A stretch of 64,000 bases of DNA from Paracoccaceae bacterium (GTDB lineage Bacteria; Pseudomonadota; Alphaproteobacteria; Rhodobacterales; Rhodobacteraceae), in NCBI GenBank assembly GCA_024642725.1, contig JAHEAO010000006.1:1-64000 (forward strand), given 5' to 3'. The notes beneath the pieces were generated by a model. It saw only the letters and a program-made list of their open reading frames with translations. It was not told where the DNA came from and ran no database searches. A program made the position numbers and the translations under genes. Positions within the stretch are counted from its first letter, which is position 1. Every line of letters begins with the position of its first letter. This document shows, piece by piece, positions 20,791 to 31,706 of this stretch.

Positions 20791-22195
20791 TCGGGATGAC
20801 TTTTCCCGGGTTCATGATGCCTTTGGGGTCCAGCGCCTGCTTGATCTGTCGCATGACTTTCAGCGCGACCTTGTTCTTGCGCCGTTCCATCGAGGGCAGT
20901 TTCGACAAGCCAATACCGTGTTCCGCCGAGAACGATCCGCCGAGTTCCAGCGTCACATCCTCGACCATCTCGCGGATGTCATCATGGGCGTCGGGATCCT
21001 GGGAAGAAGGCCAGACCGAGAAATGCAGGTTGCCGTCACCAAGATGGCTGACAGTGATCGTGTCGGCCTGCGGATCCAGTGGTTCCAGCCGCTCCAGCAC
21101 CATGTCCATGAAACTGGCAACCTTGTCGAGCGGCACGCAGACGTCGGTGTCGATGATCGGCAGGCGGCCGAGGGTGATCTCTGCCGCACTTTCGCGGATC
21201 TTCCACATCGCCAGCCGTTGGCTGCCCGATTGAGCGACGGCGGCGTCGGTTGCCAGCCCCTGTTCGATCAGGTTTGTCAGCGTTTCCTCGAGCAATCGCG
21301 TTACCGGGATCGAACCATCATCAAGCGGGTCCACATCGCGGGGCGCGGTGGCGCCGAGTTCGACGAGGATCGTAACATCATGGTCGTAACCCAGCGGCGG
21401 GGTCAGTTCCGGCAAGATCTGTCTCAGGCGTTCCATATAGGTTCTGGGCATGAACTCGAACCCTTCGACCATGCCGCCGGTGGCGGCCTGCAGCCGGTTC
21501 AGCAGCACCAATGCGTCCGGCAGGGATCGAGCCGCGACCATGGCCGTTGCATAGGCGCGGGGTTTCGGGACGAGTTTCATGACGGCCGCAGTGATCACGC
21601 CAAGCGTCCCTTCGGCACCGATGAAAAGGTCCTTCAGGTCGTAGCCGGAGTTGTCCTTGTGAAGCTCGCTCATCAGGTCCATGACCTCGCCATCGGGCAG
21701 CACGACCTCCAGCCCGAGACAGAGCGCGCGGGTGTTGCCGTAGCGCAGCACGTTTGAACCGCCGGCATTGGTCGACAGGTTGCCGCCGATCATGGCCGAG
21801 CCGCGGGCCCCGAAGAACAGCGGAAAGGCCAGACCTTTGGCATCGGCGGCGTCGTGCAGCTTTGACAAGATCACGCCAGACTCGACCAGCGCGATACGGG
21901 CTTCCGGCCGGATGTCGCGGATCCGGTTCAGACGCTCGACCGACAGCATGAGCGCGCCATCCGCATAGGTGCCCCCGACCAGCCCGGTATTGCCGGATAT
22001 CGGAACAACGGGAGTCCCGGTTTCATGCGCCAGCCGCATCACGGCGGACACTTCGGACGTGTCGCCCGGCCTTACGACGGCAATCGGCTGGGCGACATAT
22101 TTTCCCATCCAGTCGGTGCCGTATCGCGTGGCGTCCTTGCCGGTCAGAACATGGGCCGCGCCGCAGATCCCTGTAAGTTGTTCGATCAACTCCAT
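20783..22195 (-). CDS. FAD-binding oxidoreductase (D-lactate/2-hydroxyacid dehydrogenase, GlcD-like)
   Basis: FAD_binding_4 PVVPISGNTGLVGG; C-terminal HGIGLSKLPSMERRKNKVALKVMRQIKQALDPKGIMNPGKV. Confidence 0.87.
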   Translation of the reverse strand: MELIEQLTGICGAAHVLTGKDATRYGTDWMGKYVAQPIAVVRPGDTSEVSAVMRLAHETGTPVVPISGNTGLVGGTYADGALMLSVERLNRIRDIRPEARIALVESGVILSKLHDAADAKGLAFPLFFGARGSAMIGGNLSTNAGGSNVLRYGNTRALCLGLEVVLPDGEVMDLMSELHKDNSGYDLKDLFIGAEGTLGVITAAVMKLVPKPRAYATAMVAARSLPDALVLLNRLQAATGGMVEGFEFMPRTYMERLRQILPELTPPLGYDHDVTILVELGATAPRDVDPLDDGSIPVTRLLEETLTNLIEQGLATDAAVAQSGSQRLAMWKIRESAAEITLGRLPIIDTDVCVPLDKVASFMDMVLERLEPLDPQADTITVSHLGDGNLHFSVWPSSQDPDAHDDIREMVEDVTLELGGSFSAEHGIGLSKLPSMERRKNKVALKVMRQIKQALDPKGIMNPGKVIPNA

Positions 22196-22216
22196 AACCA
22201 ATCCCCTATTCAAGCA

Positions 22217-23731
22217 TCACGCGAAACTTTGCGCATAGCGTTCACGCAAGACATTCTTCTGGACCTTGCCCATCGTGTTGCGGGGCAGTGCGTCGACCAC
22301 CACCAGGCGTTTGGGCAATTTGAACTTGGCGAGCCGCTTGCCCGCTTCGGCGAGAATGACGGGAATGTCCGGGGCGGCGCCTTTCTCTGCCACTAGGACG
22401 CCGACGACGCTTTCGCCGAAATCGGGATGGGGAACGCCAATCACCGCGCTTTCGAGCACGCCGGGCATTTCGTCGAGCACCAGTTCGACCTCTTTCGGGT
22501 AGATGTTATAGCCGCCCGAGATGATAAGGTCCTTGGAGCGACCCACGATCACCACATAGCCGTCCTCATCGAGCCGGGCGAGATCCCCGGTGATGAAGAA
22601 ACCGTCAGGACGCAGTTCTTCCGCGGTCTTTTCCGGCATCTGCCAGTAGCCCTGAAAGACGTTTGCCCCCCGAACTTCGATGATGCCGATTTCGCCTTTC
22701 GGCAAAGTTGCGCCCGTGTCGGGGTCGGTGATCTTCAACTCGACCCCTTCAAGCGGCAGGCCGACGGTCCCGGGTTTGCGCGGCCCGTCATAGGGATTCG
22801 AGGTGTTCATATTGGTTTCGGTCATGCCGTAGCGTTCCAGAATTCGGTGCCCGGTTCGTTGCGCGAATGCCTCGTGCGTTTCGGCCAGAAGCGGAGCCGA
22901 ACCGGAGGTGAAAAGCCGCATATGGGCGGTCAGGTCGCGGGTGAACCGCGGATCATCCAGAAGCCGCGTGTAGAAGGTCGGAACGCCCATCATGGCGGTC
23001 GCGTGGGGTAACGCGGAGATGACGGCATCGGTGTCGAACTTCGGCAGGAAGATCATCGCCCCGCCGGTCAGAAGTGCGATATTGGTTGCAACGAACAGAC
23101 CGTGGGTATGAAAGACCGGCAGCGCGTGCAGCAGCACGTCGGAGGCGGTGAAGCGCCAGGCCGCAGCCAGCACCTGCGCATTCGACAAAAGGTTCTGGTG
23201 GCTGAGCATCGCACCTTTCGAGCGCCCGGTCGTACCCGAGGTGTAAAGCAGCGCCGCGAGGTCGTTTGACTTGCGTTCCACCGGAGAGAAGTGCGTTGGC
23301 TTGCTCTTGGCCAGATTGCTGAGTTCGCCGGAGCCGTCTGCCGCGAGGGTAACCAGTCTTGCGCCTAACTCTGCCGCCACCGGTCGCAGTGCATCGCCGC
23401 GGCCCGGATCGCAGATCAGCAGGCGCGCGCCGGAATCGCCAACGAAGTAGCGGACCTCTTCGGCGGTATAGGCGGTGTTGAGCGGCAGGTAGACGACGCC
23501 GGTCATGACTGCAGCCGCGTAGAGCGCCAGCGCGGTCGGCGACTTCTCGGCCTGAACCACCAGCCGATCACCCGGGGCGAGGCCGAGGTCAGCCAGGGTG
23601 TTTGCGAGTTGGGACGCGTCAGACAGAAAGTCACCGTAACCAAGGGCGGCGGACCCGTCGGGATTCAGAAGGAACGCGCGGTCGCTGCCGAGGTGTGGCG
23701 CGAACAGTTCATCGAAGAGTGGGTTTGCCAT
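22217..23731 (-). CDS. matB: Malonyl-CoA synthetase (AMP-forming acyl-CoA synthetase family)
   Basis: LLYTSGTTGRSKGAMLSH AMP motif; ERYGMTETNM; GFFITGDLARLDEDGYV; RNTMGKVQKN. Confidence 0.82.
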   Translation of the reverse strand: MANPLFDELFAPHLGSDRAFLLNPDGSAALGYGDFLSDASQLANTLADLGLAPGDRLVVQAEKSPTALALYAAAVMTGVVYLPLNTAYTAEEVRYFVGDSGARLLICDPGRGDALRPVAAELGARLVTLAADGSGELSNLAKSKPTHFSPVERKSNDLAALLYTSGTTGRSKGAMLSHQNLLSNAQVLAAAWRFTASDVLLHALPVFHTHGLFVATNIALLTGGAMIFLPKFDTDAVISALPHATAMMGVPTFYTRLLDDPRFTRDLTAHMRLFTSGSAPLLAETHEAFAQRTGHRILERYGMTETNMNTSNPYDGPRKPGTVGLPLEGVELKITDPDTGATLPKGEIGIIEVRGANVFQGYWQMPEKTAEELRPDGFFITGDLARLDEDGYVVIVGRSKDLIISGGYNIYPKEVELVLDEMPGVLESAVIGVPHPDFGESVVGVLVAEKGAAPDIPVILAEAGKRLAKFKLPKRLVVVDALPRNTMGKVQKNVLRERYAQSFA

Positions 23732-23792
23732 CTGCCTGCCCCTAGAAACCTCTTTGAAGTTCTATGGGCTTCGGCGAGGCAGGGCAATCGGA

Positions 23793-25148
23793 TCAGACGG
23801 CCGGGCTGTGGCCGCTGGCTGCCATTGCATAGGCGTCAAAATACCGCGCGATCATGCGGGTGAGCGGACGGCCCTCGGGCCGGATTTCAAACCGCGTCGG
23901 TCCCAGCGACACCATTCCCGGAAAGGCATTCTCGATACCGTCGGCGAAGCCGCGCAGGTCGGCCATGGGCGCGCCAAGTTCTTTCGCCAGTTCGTCAAAG
24001 TCGACGGCGAAATCGCACATGAGAGCCTCGATGATACGTCCGCGCCGGATATCCTCGACCGTGAAGGCATGTGCCTTGCGGGTTGCCAGTTCTCCATTCC
24101 TCACCGCAGCCTGATATGCCGACGTCGCCGGCGCATTCTGCGCGTAGCCCTGCGGGTAGCGCGATATCGCGGAAGCGCCGAGGCCAATGAGCGTATCGGA
24201 CGTGTCTTCGGTATAGCCTTGGAAATTGCGCCGCAGCCGTCCGGTTCGTTGCGCGATGGCGAGACCGTCTTCGGGCCGGGCGAAATGGTCTATCCCGATT
24301 TCCTCGTAACCATCCCAGACGAACAATTGCTTCGCGGTTTCATAAAGCGACAGTCGTTCTTCCGGACGGGGCAGGGCGTCGGTCGGGATCAGCGTCTGCC
24401 GCTTGGCCATCCAAGGCACGTGAGCGTAGCCGTATAGCGCAACCCTGTCGGGTGAGAGCGACAGCACCTTCTGCACGCTTTCCGCGATTCGCGTTTCGGT
24501 CTGGTGCGGCAGCCCGTAAAGGATATCCATGTTGAGGCTGGTTATGCCCCGCGCGCGCAGGCCCTCGACGGCATCGCGGGTGACCTCGTAGCTCTGCTGG
24601 CGACCGATGGTGTCCTGAATTTGCGGATCGAAGTCCTGAACGCCGATCGAGGCGCGGTTCATACCCGCTGCGGCCAAGGCATCAAGCCGGGCACCGTCGA
24701 CTTCACTCGGGTCGATTTCCACCGAAAACTGCGCTTTGTCTGCCAGTGGCACGACATCGAGAATCGCCTGAGCCAGGTCCGAAATCTGTTCAGGTTTCAA
24801 CAGCGTAGGCGTGCCGCCGCCCCAATGCAGATGTTCGAGCCGCACGCCTTCTGGCAGGAGTTCCGCCAGCCGCGCGAGTTCAGCCTTGAGTGTCTCTAGA
24901 TAGGCGGCGACCGGCGATCCGGAGCTTGTACCCTGAGTGCGGCAAGCGCAAAACCAGCACAATCGCCTGCAGAAGGGAATGTGGACGTATAGCGATATGG
25001 TCGCGCCGGGCCGTATTGCCCTGATCCAGTTCTCTGTCTCCGCGGCATTGCTTCGAGGGCTGAATTGTGGTGCAGTCGGGTAGCTGGTATAACGCGGCAC
25101 GCGCGCGTCAAATAGCCCCAGAGAGCGGAGTTGAGATAACGATTCCAT
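23793..25148 (-). CDS. hemN: Oxygen-independent coproporphyrinogen III dehydrogenase
   Basis: Radical SAM motif YVHIPFCRRLCWFCAC; ARVPRYTSYPTAPQF; in-frame Met MESLSQLRSL at 25148. Confidence 0.92.
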   Translation of the reverse strand: MESLSQLRSLGLFDARVPRYTSYPTAPQFSPRSNAAETENWIRAIRPGATISLYVHIPFCRRLCWFCACRTQGTSSGSPVAAYLETLKAELARLAELLPEGVRLEHLHWGGGTPTLLKPEQISDLAQAILDVVPLADKAQFSVEIDPSEVDGARLDALAAAGMNRASIGVQDFDPQIQDTIGRQQSYEVTRDAVEGLRARGITSLNMDILYGLPHQTETRIAESVQKVLSLSPDRVALYGYAHVPWMAKRQTLIPTDALPRPEERLSLYETAKQLFVWDGYEEIGIDHFARPEDGLAIAQRTGRLRRNFQGYTEDTSDTLIGLGASAISRYPQGYAQNAPATSAYQAAVRNGELATRKAHAFTVEDIRRGRIIEALMCDFAVDFDELAKELGAPMADLRGFADGIENAFPGMVSLGPTRFEIRPEGRPLTRMIARYFDAYAMAASGHSPAV

Positions 25149-25183
25149 AGGACTATTTACGCGCTTTGGTCCGGGCATACGCT

Positions 25184-25197
25184 TTGACCTAGATCAA
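25184..25197. promoter_or_regulatory. FNR/FnrL box
   Basis: TTGACctagATCAA between divergent hemN and fnrL. Confidence 0.8.
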
Positions 25198-25211
25198 TTG
25201 GAAGCCGCGCT

Positions 25212-25952
25212 ATGAATGACATCACGTTCAAGACCAAGGATTGCGGGACTTGTCCGATCCGTCACAGTGCTGTCTGTGCGCGCTGCGAGCCCAATGAGCT
25301 CGAAGAACTCGACAAGATCAAATACTACAGGAACTACGAAGCCGGTCAGCCGATTTTATGGTCTGGAGACCATATGGATTTCGTAGCCTCGGTCGTTACC
25401 GGGGTCGCAACGCTGACGCAGACAATGGAAGACGGACGAACCCAGATGGTGGGCTTGCTTTTGCCGTCGGATTTCCTTGGCCGTCCCGGTCGGAAAAAGG
25501 TGCTTTATGATGTAACGGCTGTCAGCGATCTCACGCTGTGCTGTTTTCGGCGCAAGCCGTTCGAGGATCTATTGGTCTCGACGCCCCATGTCAGCCAGCG
25601 TTTGCTGGAAATGACCCTGAACGAACTTGATGCGGCGCGTGAGTGGATGCTGGTTCTTGGCCGCAAGACCGCACGTGAGAAGATCGCCAGTCTTCTGGCG
25701 ATCATGGCCCGGCGCGAAGCATCATTGCATTTGTCGGGATCGGTGGACGGTGTCCGCTTTGAACTGCCGCTGACTCGTGAGGCAATGGCCGACTATCTTG
25801 GACTGACGCTGGAAACCGTCAGCCGACAGATATCGGCGTTGAAACGTGACCAGATCATCGAACTGCAAGGCACGCGGCAGGTTCATATCCCCGACTTCAG
25901 CGCGTTGCTGGCCGAAACCGGGGATGATTCCGATGGCGGGATGCCGGATTGA
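25212..25952 (+). CDS. fnrL: Crp/Fnr-family regulator with N-terminal FeS cysteines (FnrL)
   Basis: CGTCPIRHSAVCARC cluster; C-terminal HTH LTREAMADYLGLTLETVSRQISALKRDQII. Confidence 0.9.
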   Translation: MNDITFKTKDCGTCPIRHSAVCARCEPNELEELDKIKYYRNYEAGQPILWSGDHMDFVASVVTGVATLTQTMEDGRTQMVGLLLPSDFLGRPGRKKVLYDVTAVSDLTLCCFRRKPFEDLLVSTPHVSQRLLEMTLNELDAAREWMLVLGRKTAREKIASLLAIMARREASLHLSGSVDGVRFELPLTREAMADYLGLTLETVSRQISALKRDQIIELQGTRQVHIPDFSALLAETGDDSDGGMPD

Positions 25953-25961
25953 GGCGGACTT

Positions 25962-26801
25962 TCAGTGCGCCATGAAGACCGGAACTTTAGCCATCTGCAG
26001 CATGTTGCGCGTGGCCCCGCCAAGAATTGATTCGCGGAAGCGCGAGTGGCCATAGGCCCCCATCACGGTGAGGTCGGCGTCGAGATCCTGCACATGCCGC
26101 GCAATCACGTCCGAAACCCGCGGCATCGTCTTGGCGAGCACCGAAATCTCGACATGGACGCCGTGCCGCGCAAGCATCTGCGACAAGGCGCCGCCGGGGT
26201 CTGAACGCGTGCTGGAATGAGTCGGCGGATCAATGATTGCGATGTTGACCGTGTTGGCGGCCTTCAAGAGCGGCAAGGCCTTTTGAACGGCGCTGAGCGC
26301 CTCGCGGCTTTCGTTCCAGGCAACCACGATCCGGTCGATCGTCGTTGGAAAGCCCACGTTGTCGGGCATGACCAGTACCGGAGCACCGGCGTCGAACATC
26401 GACGCCTCTACGATTGCTTCGCTTTCATGGCCGCGACCGGGTCCATAGGGCAGCCCGAGAACCACCAGATCGCTGAAGCGCATGAATTGGGACAGGAAAG
26501 GGCCAATGCCGGCCGACTGGGCCGCAAGCGCATTGGCCGCCCACGAGATATCCCGCTTTGAAAGGTGTTCCTTGACCTCCGTCTCAAGCGCCAAAGCCTG
26601 TTCTTCGGCTTCGGCGAGCGAGCTCTGCATCGCCATCGCACCGGCCCCTGCGTAGTAGAAACCGGGCTGAGTGTGATCGATCCCGAGGCAGAAGACCTCA
26701 AGATGGCCTTCGTCATGGGCAGCGACATCCGCGGCGGCGTCGAGTACCGAACGATGTAACTCGAAATCGGTGATAACGGTCGAAACGGTCTTGAAAGCCA
26801 T
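25962..26801 (-). CDS. Universal stress protein, tandem UspA domains
   Basis: C-terminal DLTVMGAYGHSRFRESILGGATRNML; in-frame Met MAFKTVSTV at 26801. Confidence 0.88.
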   Translation of the reverse strand: MAFKTVSTVITDFELHRSVLDAAADVAAHDEGHLEVFCLGIDHTQPGFYYAGAGAMAMQSSLAEAEEQALALETEVKEHLSKRDISWAANALAAQSAGIGPFLSQFMRFSDLVVLGLPYGPGRGHESEAIVEASMFDAGAPVLVMPDNVGFPTTIDRIVVAWNESREALSAVQKALPLLKAANTVNIAIIDPPTHSSTRSDPGGALSQMLARHGVHVEISVLAKTMPRVSDVIARHVQDLDADLTVMGAYGHSRFRESILGGATRNMLQMAKVPVFMAH

Positions 26802-26890
26802 GATGCATTCTCCAGTTCGCGTCATGAAGGGCCACGGCAATACCCGGCCCCTGATTTAAGGCAGATTGCGCATTGCGTTAGAAGATCACT

Positions 26891-26904
26891 TTGACATGGA
26901 TCAA
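26891..26904. promoter_or_regulatory. FNR box shared by divergent usp and ccoN
   Basis: TTGACatggATCAA; about 95-100 bp from each start codon. Confidence 0.8.
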
Positions 26905-26999
26905 AGCGTCTTGCACGGTCCAGGTAGAGATACGACGCTGTCGAACCGGGTCCGGCCACCTCGTGGGTGAGGTCCGGGCTAGAACGAGGGAACGCGAAT

Positions 27000-28604
27000 A
27001 TGTGGGACTACTTAAAACTGGTGTTGTTGGGGCTGATCGCTCTGGTGGCGGCCATTGCTGCCAACTATGGGCGCGACTTGGCCTATCAGGTGCACGCCGT
27101 TATCGTAATGCTCGTGTCGGGCGGACTTTTCCTGTGGACGTTGCGCCACACCGAGGAACCCAAGCCCAAGCCCGATCCGCAGTTGAATTATATGGATGGC
27201 GTTGTGCGCGCCGGGGTCGTTGCAACGGCACTCTGGGGTGTAACGGGCTTTCTTGTCGGGGTCTGGATTGCATTCCAACTGGCCTTTCCCGCTCTGAATT
27301 TCGAATGGCTTCAGGGTTACGGCAACTTTGGTCGGCTTCGCCCACTGCATACTTCCGCAGTGATTTTCGCGTTTGGCGGCAACGCCCTGATCGCAACGTC
27401 GTTCTACGTCGTTCAGCGCACCAGCGCGGCGCGGCTCTGGGGCGGAAACCTGGCATGGTTCGTGTTCTGGGGATACCAGTTGTTCATCGTTCTCGCGGCC
27501 ACGGGGTATCTTCTGGGCGCAACCCAATCGAAGGAATATGCCGAGCCGGAGTGGTACGTTGACCTTTGGCTTACACTGGTCTGGGTCGCTTACCTGGCCG
27601 TGTTCCTTGGCACGATCATCAAGCGGAAAGAGCCGCACATCTATGTGGCGAACTGGTTCTATCTGTCTTTCATCGTCACCATTGCGATGCTGCACATCGT
27701 GAACAACCTGTCGATCCCGGTGTCGATCTTCGGATCGAAGTCGGTGCAGGTCTTCGCGGGGGTTCAGGATGCGATGACGCAATGGTGGTACGGCCACAAC
27801 GCGGTGGGCTTCTTCCTGACCGCGGGTTTTCTGGGCATGATGTATTACTTCGTCCCGAAGCAGGCCGAACGCCCGGTTTTCAGCTACAAGCTGTCGATCA
27901 TTCACTTCTGGGCACTCATCTTCCTGTACATCTGGGCGGGTCCGCACCATTTGCACTACACGGCTCTGCCGGACTGGGCATCGACCCTTGGCATGGTCTT
28001 CTCGATCATCCTCTGGATGCCGTCGTGGGGTGGCATGATCAACGGCCTGATGACCCTGTCGGGCGCTTGGGACAAGCTGCGCACCGACCCGATCATCCGC
28101 ATGATGGTGATCTCGATCGGTTTCTATGGCATGTCGACTTTCGAGGGTCCGATGATGTCGATCCGCGCGGTGAACTCGCTGTCGCACTACACTGACTGGA
28201 CCATCGGTCACGTCCATTCCGGCGCGCTTGGCTGGAACGGCATGATCACTTTCGGCGCGCTGTACTTCCTGACGCCGAAATTGTGGAACCGTGAGCGGCT
28301 TTACAGCCTGAGCCTCGTGAACTGGCACTTCTGGCTCGCGACCATCGGCATCATCCTCTACGCCGCCTCGATGTGGGTGACGGGGATCATGGAAGGCCTG
28401 ATGTGGCGCGAAGTGGATGCCAACGGCTTCCTGGTGAACAGCTTTGCTGACACCGTCGCGGCCAAGTTCCCGATGTATGTGGTCCGTGCTACGGGTGGTC
28501 TTCTCTACCTCACCGGTGCGCTGATCATGTGTTATAACCTCTGGATGACTGTGCGCAGATCTCCGGCGAAAGCCGAAGCGTCTGCCATGGCTCCGGCTGA
28601 ATAG
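27000..28604 (+). CDS. ccoN: cbb3-type cytochrome c oxidase subunit I
   Basis: [38 protein letters not shown]...; haem-copper oxidase helices with [38 protein letters not shown]. Confidence 0.95.
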   Translation: MWDYLKLVLLGLIALVAAIAANYGRDLAYQVHAVIVMLVSGGLFLWTLRHTEEPKPKPDPQLNYMDGVVRAGVVATALWGVTGFLVGVWIAFQLAFPALNFEWLQGYGNFGRLRPLHTSAVIFAFGGNALIATSFYVVQRTSAARLWGGNLAWFVFWGYQLFIVLAATGYLLGATQSKEYAEPEWYVDLWLTLVWVAYLAVFLGTIIKRKEPHIYVANWFYLSFIVTIAMLHIVNNLSIPVSIFGSKSVQVFAGVQDAMTQWWYGHNAVGFFLTAGFLGMMYYFVPKQAERPVFSYKLSIIHFWALIFLYIWAGPHHLHYTALPDWASTLGMVFSIILWMPSWGGMINGLMTLSGAWDKLRTDPIIRMMVISIGFYGMSTFEGPMMSIRAVNSLSHYTDWTIGHVHSGALGWNGMITFGALYFLTPKLWNRERLYSLSLVNWHFWLATIGIILYAASMWVTGIMEGLMWREVDANGFLVNSFADTVAAKFPMYVVRATGGLLYLTGALIMCYNLWMTVRRSPAKAEASAMAPAE

Positions 28605-28618
28605 GGAGGGCCGGAGAG

Positions 28619-29344
28619 ATGGCAATTCTTGATCGTCACAAGATTCTTGAGAAAAACGCGACGCTGCTTTTGGTCTTCAGCTTTCTGGTTGTGACCATCG
28701 GCGGGATCGTGGAAATCGCACCGCTTTTCTACCTTGAAAACACAATCGAGGACGTTGAAGGGGTGCGGCCCTACAGCCCGCTGGAACTGACCGGGCGCGA
28801 CATCTACATCCGCGAAGGCTGCTACGTCTGCCATAGTCAGATGATCCGCCCGATGCGGGACGAGGTTGAGCGCTATGGCCATTACTCGCTGGCGGCGGAG
28901 TCGATGTACGACCATCCGTTCCAGTGGGGGTCCAAGCGGACCGGGCCTGATCTGGCCCGGGTTGGTGGTCGCTATTCCGACGAATGGCATGTCGACCACC
29001 TGACCGACCCGCAATCGGTGGTGCCGGAATCGGTAATGCCCAAGTATGGCTTCCTGTCGCAGCGCCTGATCGAGCCGAAGTATACGGCCGATCTGATGAG
29101 CACACACCGGATTGTCGGCGTTCCCTATACCGACGAGATGATCGAAGCGGCAGCGGCTGACTTTGAAGCCCAAGCCGATCCCGATAGTGATTGGGAAGCG
29201 ATGGTCGAACGGTATCCGGGTGCACAGGTCCGCAACTTCGACGGTCAGCCGGGCATTTCCGAAATGGATGCCTTGATCGCCTATATGCAAATGCTGGGCA
29301 CGCTGGTCGATTTCTCGACCTTCACGCCTGACGCAAGCCGGTAG
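28619..29344 (+). CDS. ccoO: cbb3-type cytochrome c oxidase subunit II
   Basis: [28 protein letters not shown]; single CXXCH. Confidence 0.95.
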   Translation: MAILDRHKILEKNATLLLVFSFLVVTIGGIVEIAPLFYLENTIEDVEGVRPYSPLELTGRDIYIREGCYVCHSQMIRPMRDEVERYGHYSLAAESMYDHPFQWGSKRTGPDLARVGGRYSDEWHVDHLTDPQSVVPESVMPKYGFLSQRLIEPKYTADLMSTHRIVGVPYTDEMIEAAAADFEAQADPDSDWEAMVERYPGAQVRNFDGQPGISEMDALIAYMQMLGTLVDFSTFTPDASR

Positions 29345-29354
29345 GGGGGAGATC

Positions 29355-29546
29355 ATGGACTACCATATCCTTCGCGAAATCGCCGACAGCTGGGTTCTGC
29401 TGCTCATGTTCGTGTTCTTCCTTGGGATCGTGCTGTGGGCCTTCCGGCCCGGCAGCCGCAAGGTTTACCGCGACACCGCCGAGATCCCGTTCCGGCATGA
29501 AGACAAACCCGCGAGCGACAATCGCCTTGCAAAGGGGGCTAAATAA
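29355..29546 (+). CDS. ccoQ: cbb3-type oxidase small subunit CcoQ/FixQ
   Basis: 63 aa, single TM then GSRKVYRDTAEIPFRHEDKP; between ccoO and ccoP. Confidence 0.92.
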   Translation: MDYHILREIADSWVLLLMFVFFLGIVLWAFRPGSRKVYRDTAEIPFRHEDKPASDNRLAKGAK

Positions 29547-30404
29547 ATGGCCAAGAAACCCGAGAAGCCAAACGAACCCGAAACCACCGGCCACAGCTGG
29601 GACGGTATCGAGGAATACAACAACCCCTTGCCGCGCTGGTGGCTCTGGACCTTTTACGCGACCATCGTCTGGGGCGTGATTTACACGATCGCCTATCCGG
29701 CATGGCCGCTGGTCAACAGGGCGACGGCCGGGATCATGGGGTTCTCGACGCGGGCAGAGGTGGCAAGGGATATCCAGACCTTCGCTGATGCCAATGCCGC
29801 GATCGAGGCCAAGCTGGCTGCGGCCGATCTCGCGACGGTCGCCGCGGATCCGGAACTGCAGAGTTTTGCCCGAAACGCGGGTGCTGCGGTGTTCAAGACC
29901 AACTGCTCGCAGTGTCACGGGTCGGGTGCCGCCGGTGCAAAAGGCTATCCAAACCTGCTGGACGATGACTGGCTTTGGGGCGGTGACATCGAAAGTATCG
30001 CATTTACCGTGCGCCACGGCGTCAGGAATGAAACCGGCGATTCCCGCTTTTCGCAGATGCCCGCCTTTGGCGAGATTCTGAGCGAAGAGGAAATCGCGCA
30101 AGCGGCGGCCTATGTTCAGAAACTATCCGGTCAGGACCATGATGCTGCTTTGGCAGCAACAGGGGAAACCGTGTTCATCGACAACTGTTCGGCTTGCCAC
30201 ACTGAGGCCGGAACGGGCGACCGCGCACAGGGTGCGCCGAACCTGACTGATGCGATCTGGCTCTATGGTGGCGATCACGCGACGCTGATCGAATCTATCA
30301 CCAAAGCGCGTTTCGGTGTGATGCCCGCATGGGGCCAGCGCCTGAGCGATGCCGAAGTGAACGCTGTTGCGGCCTATGTCCACCAACTCGGCGGTGGCGA
30401 ATAG
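29547..30404 (+). CDS. ccoP: cbb3-type oxidase diheme subunit III
   Basis: [22 protein letters not shown]; two CXXCH (CSQCHG, CSACHT). Confidence 0.95.
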   Translation: MAKKPEKPNEPETTGHSWDGIEEYNNPLPRWWLWTFYATIVWGVIYTIAYPAWPLVNRATAGIMGFSTRAEVARDIQTFADANAAIEAKLAAADLATVAADPELQSFARNAGAAVFKTNCSQCHGSGAAGAKGYPNLLDDDWLWGGDIESIAFTVRHGVRNETGDSRFSQMPAFGEILSEEEIAQAAAYVQKLSGQDHDAALAATGETVFIDNCSACHTEAGTGDRAQGAPNLTDAIWLYGGDHATLIESITKARFGVMPAWGQRLSDAEVNAVAAYVHQLGGGE

Positions 30405-30443
30405 GCCTTAGAAGGTCCGGGACCCTCAAGATTCCCGGGTGTT

Positions 30444-30488
30444 GCACCGACCCCTGATCCTGTTCGCGCGTTTCTTCGGGGTCGGTGC
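30444..30488 (+). terminator. Large inverted repeat after ccoP (terminator or 3' stabilising hairpin)
   Basis: GCACCGACCCC (30444-30454) / GGGGTCGGTGC (30478-30488), 11-bp perfect arms, 23-nt loop, weak T tail. Confidence 0.55.
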
Positions 30489-30638
30489 TTCCTAATACAG
30501 TGGCGGCGTGGCGAAAGCTGCGCCGCCGTTTGCTGTTGGTGAGCCAAACGTCGCTTCGGTGCACAGATTAGTCTGCTTAGGGCCTTGACTTGACCCGGTG
30601 TCTGCCGACTCTGCCACTATTGTTTGCAGGGGGGAAAT

Positions 30639-31706
30639 GTGCAGATATTCAGGAAGACCGTCGAATCCGCCAATGCAGTCGGTTTGTCTTTGCCGGACTG
30701 CCCATTTCCGAGCACCGACGTGAAAGCCGTCGCGCGTTTGCTTGACTTGTGCCCGGTCGCACGCCCGACACCGCTCTTGGAAGCCGAAGACCTTGCCAAG
30801 AAACTGGGCGTCGCCGAGATCTGGGTCAAGGATGAACGCAGCCGGATGGGACTTGGCAGCTTCAAGGCACTTGGCGCTGCTTATGTCATTGCTGTGGATG
30901 CGGCTGACAGCGGTGCCGATCTGACGGATTCGCCGCTGTCCGGAGTGACCTATGTGACGGCAAGCGCCGGCAATCACGGGATGTCCGTGGCCGCGGGTGC
31001 CCGTGTCTTTGGCGCTGGGGCTGTGATCTACATCGCCGAATCCGTGCCGGAGAGTTTCGCTCGCAGGCTTCGTGAAAAGGGCGCGGAGGTCGTGCGCGCC
31101 GGCCAGATCTATGAGGAAAGCATGGCGGCTGCGGCGAAGGCAGCGGCGGACAATGGCTGGCGGCTTTTGTCGGACAGTTCATGGGCGGGTTATTTCGATG
31201 TGCCGCACCGCTTGATGGAAGGCTATCTGATCCTGATGCAGGAAGTCTTTGCGCAGGTCGAATCTTCGCCGACCCACATCTTCCTGCAGGCGGGTGTCGG
31301 CGGACTCGCAGGGGCGGCCGCAGCACTGGCCCGTGATCTGTGGGGTGACGCAGTCACGATTGTCGTGGTCGAACCCGATGCTGCCCCGGCGATCTACGGC
31401 TCAGTCCGCGCCGGGCATGCCGTGGCGGTCAACGGTCCGGTGTCCTGTATGGGCCGGCTCGATTGCAAGGAACCTTCGCTCATCGCACTTAAGGGACTGG
31501 CTCGGGATGCGAATCTGTTCATCACGATCTCTGAAGAAGAAGCCGAATCCGCGATGCAGACGCTGTCCGATTCCGGGTTGGCGACGACGCCCTCGGGCGG
31601 CGCTGGCCTTGCCGCCCTGATAGCGGCGGGTTCCGACCGTGAAGCGCTGGGGTTGGCCCCGGACAGCCGGGTTCTGGTTATCCTGAGCGAAGGGCCCGAA
31701 GAATGA
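30639..31706 (+). CDS. PLP-dependent diaminopropionate ammonia-lyase-like protein (EutB/YgeX type)
   Basis: PLP Lys motif GLGSFKALGA; TASAGNHGMSVAAGAR; DSSWAGYFDVPHRLMEGYLILMQEV; TPSGGAGL. No ATG; GTG 30639 (after AGGGGGGA) or TTG 30624. Confidence 0.82.
   Translation: MQIFRKTVESANAVGLSLPDCPFPSTDVKAVARLLDLCPVARPTPLLEAEDLAKKLGVAEIWVKDERSRMGLGSFKALGAAYVIAVDAADSGADLTDSPLSGVTYVTASAGNHGMSVAAGARVFGAGAVIYIAESVPESFARRLREKGAEVVRAGQIYEESMAAAAKAAADNGWRLLSDSSWAGYFDVPHRLMEGYLILMQEVFAQVESSPTHIFLQAGVGGLAGAAAALARDLWGDAVTIVVVEPDAAPAIYGSVRAGHAVAVNGPVSCMGRLDCKEPSLIALKGLARDANLFITISEEEAESAMQTLSDSGLATTPSGGAGLAALIAAGSDREALGLAPDSRVLVILSEGPEE

Noticed and set aside
27012-28625. 537-aa minus-strand ORF opposite ccoN
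   Set aside because: Shadow ORF from high-GC codon bias; composition rich in R/H/Q/D with no domain pattern, exactly antisense to a certain ccoN.
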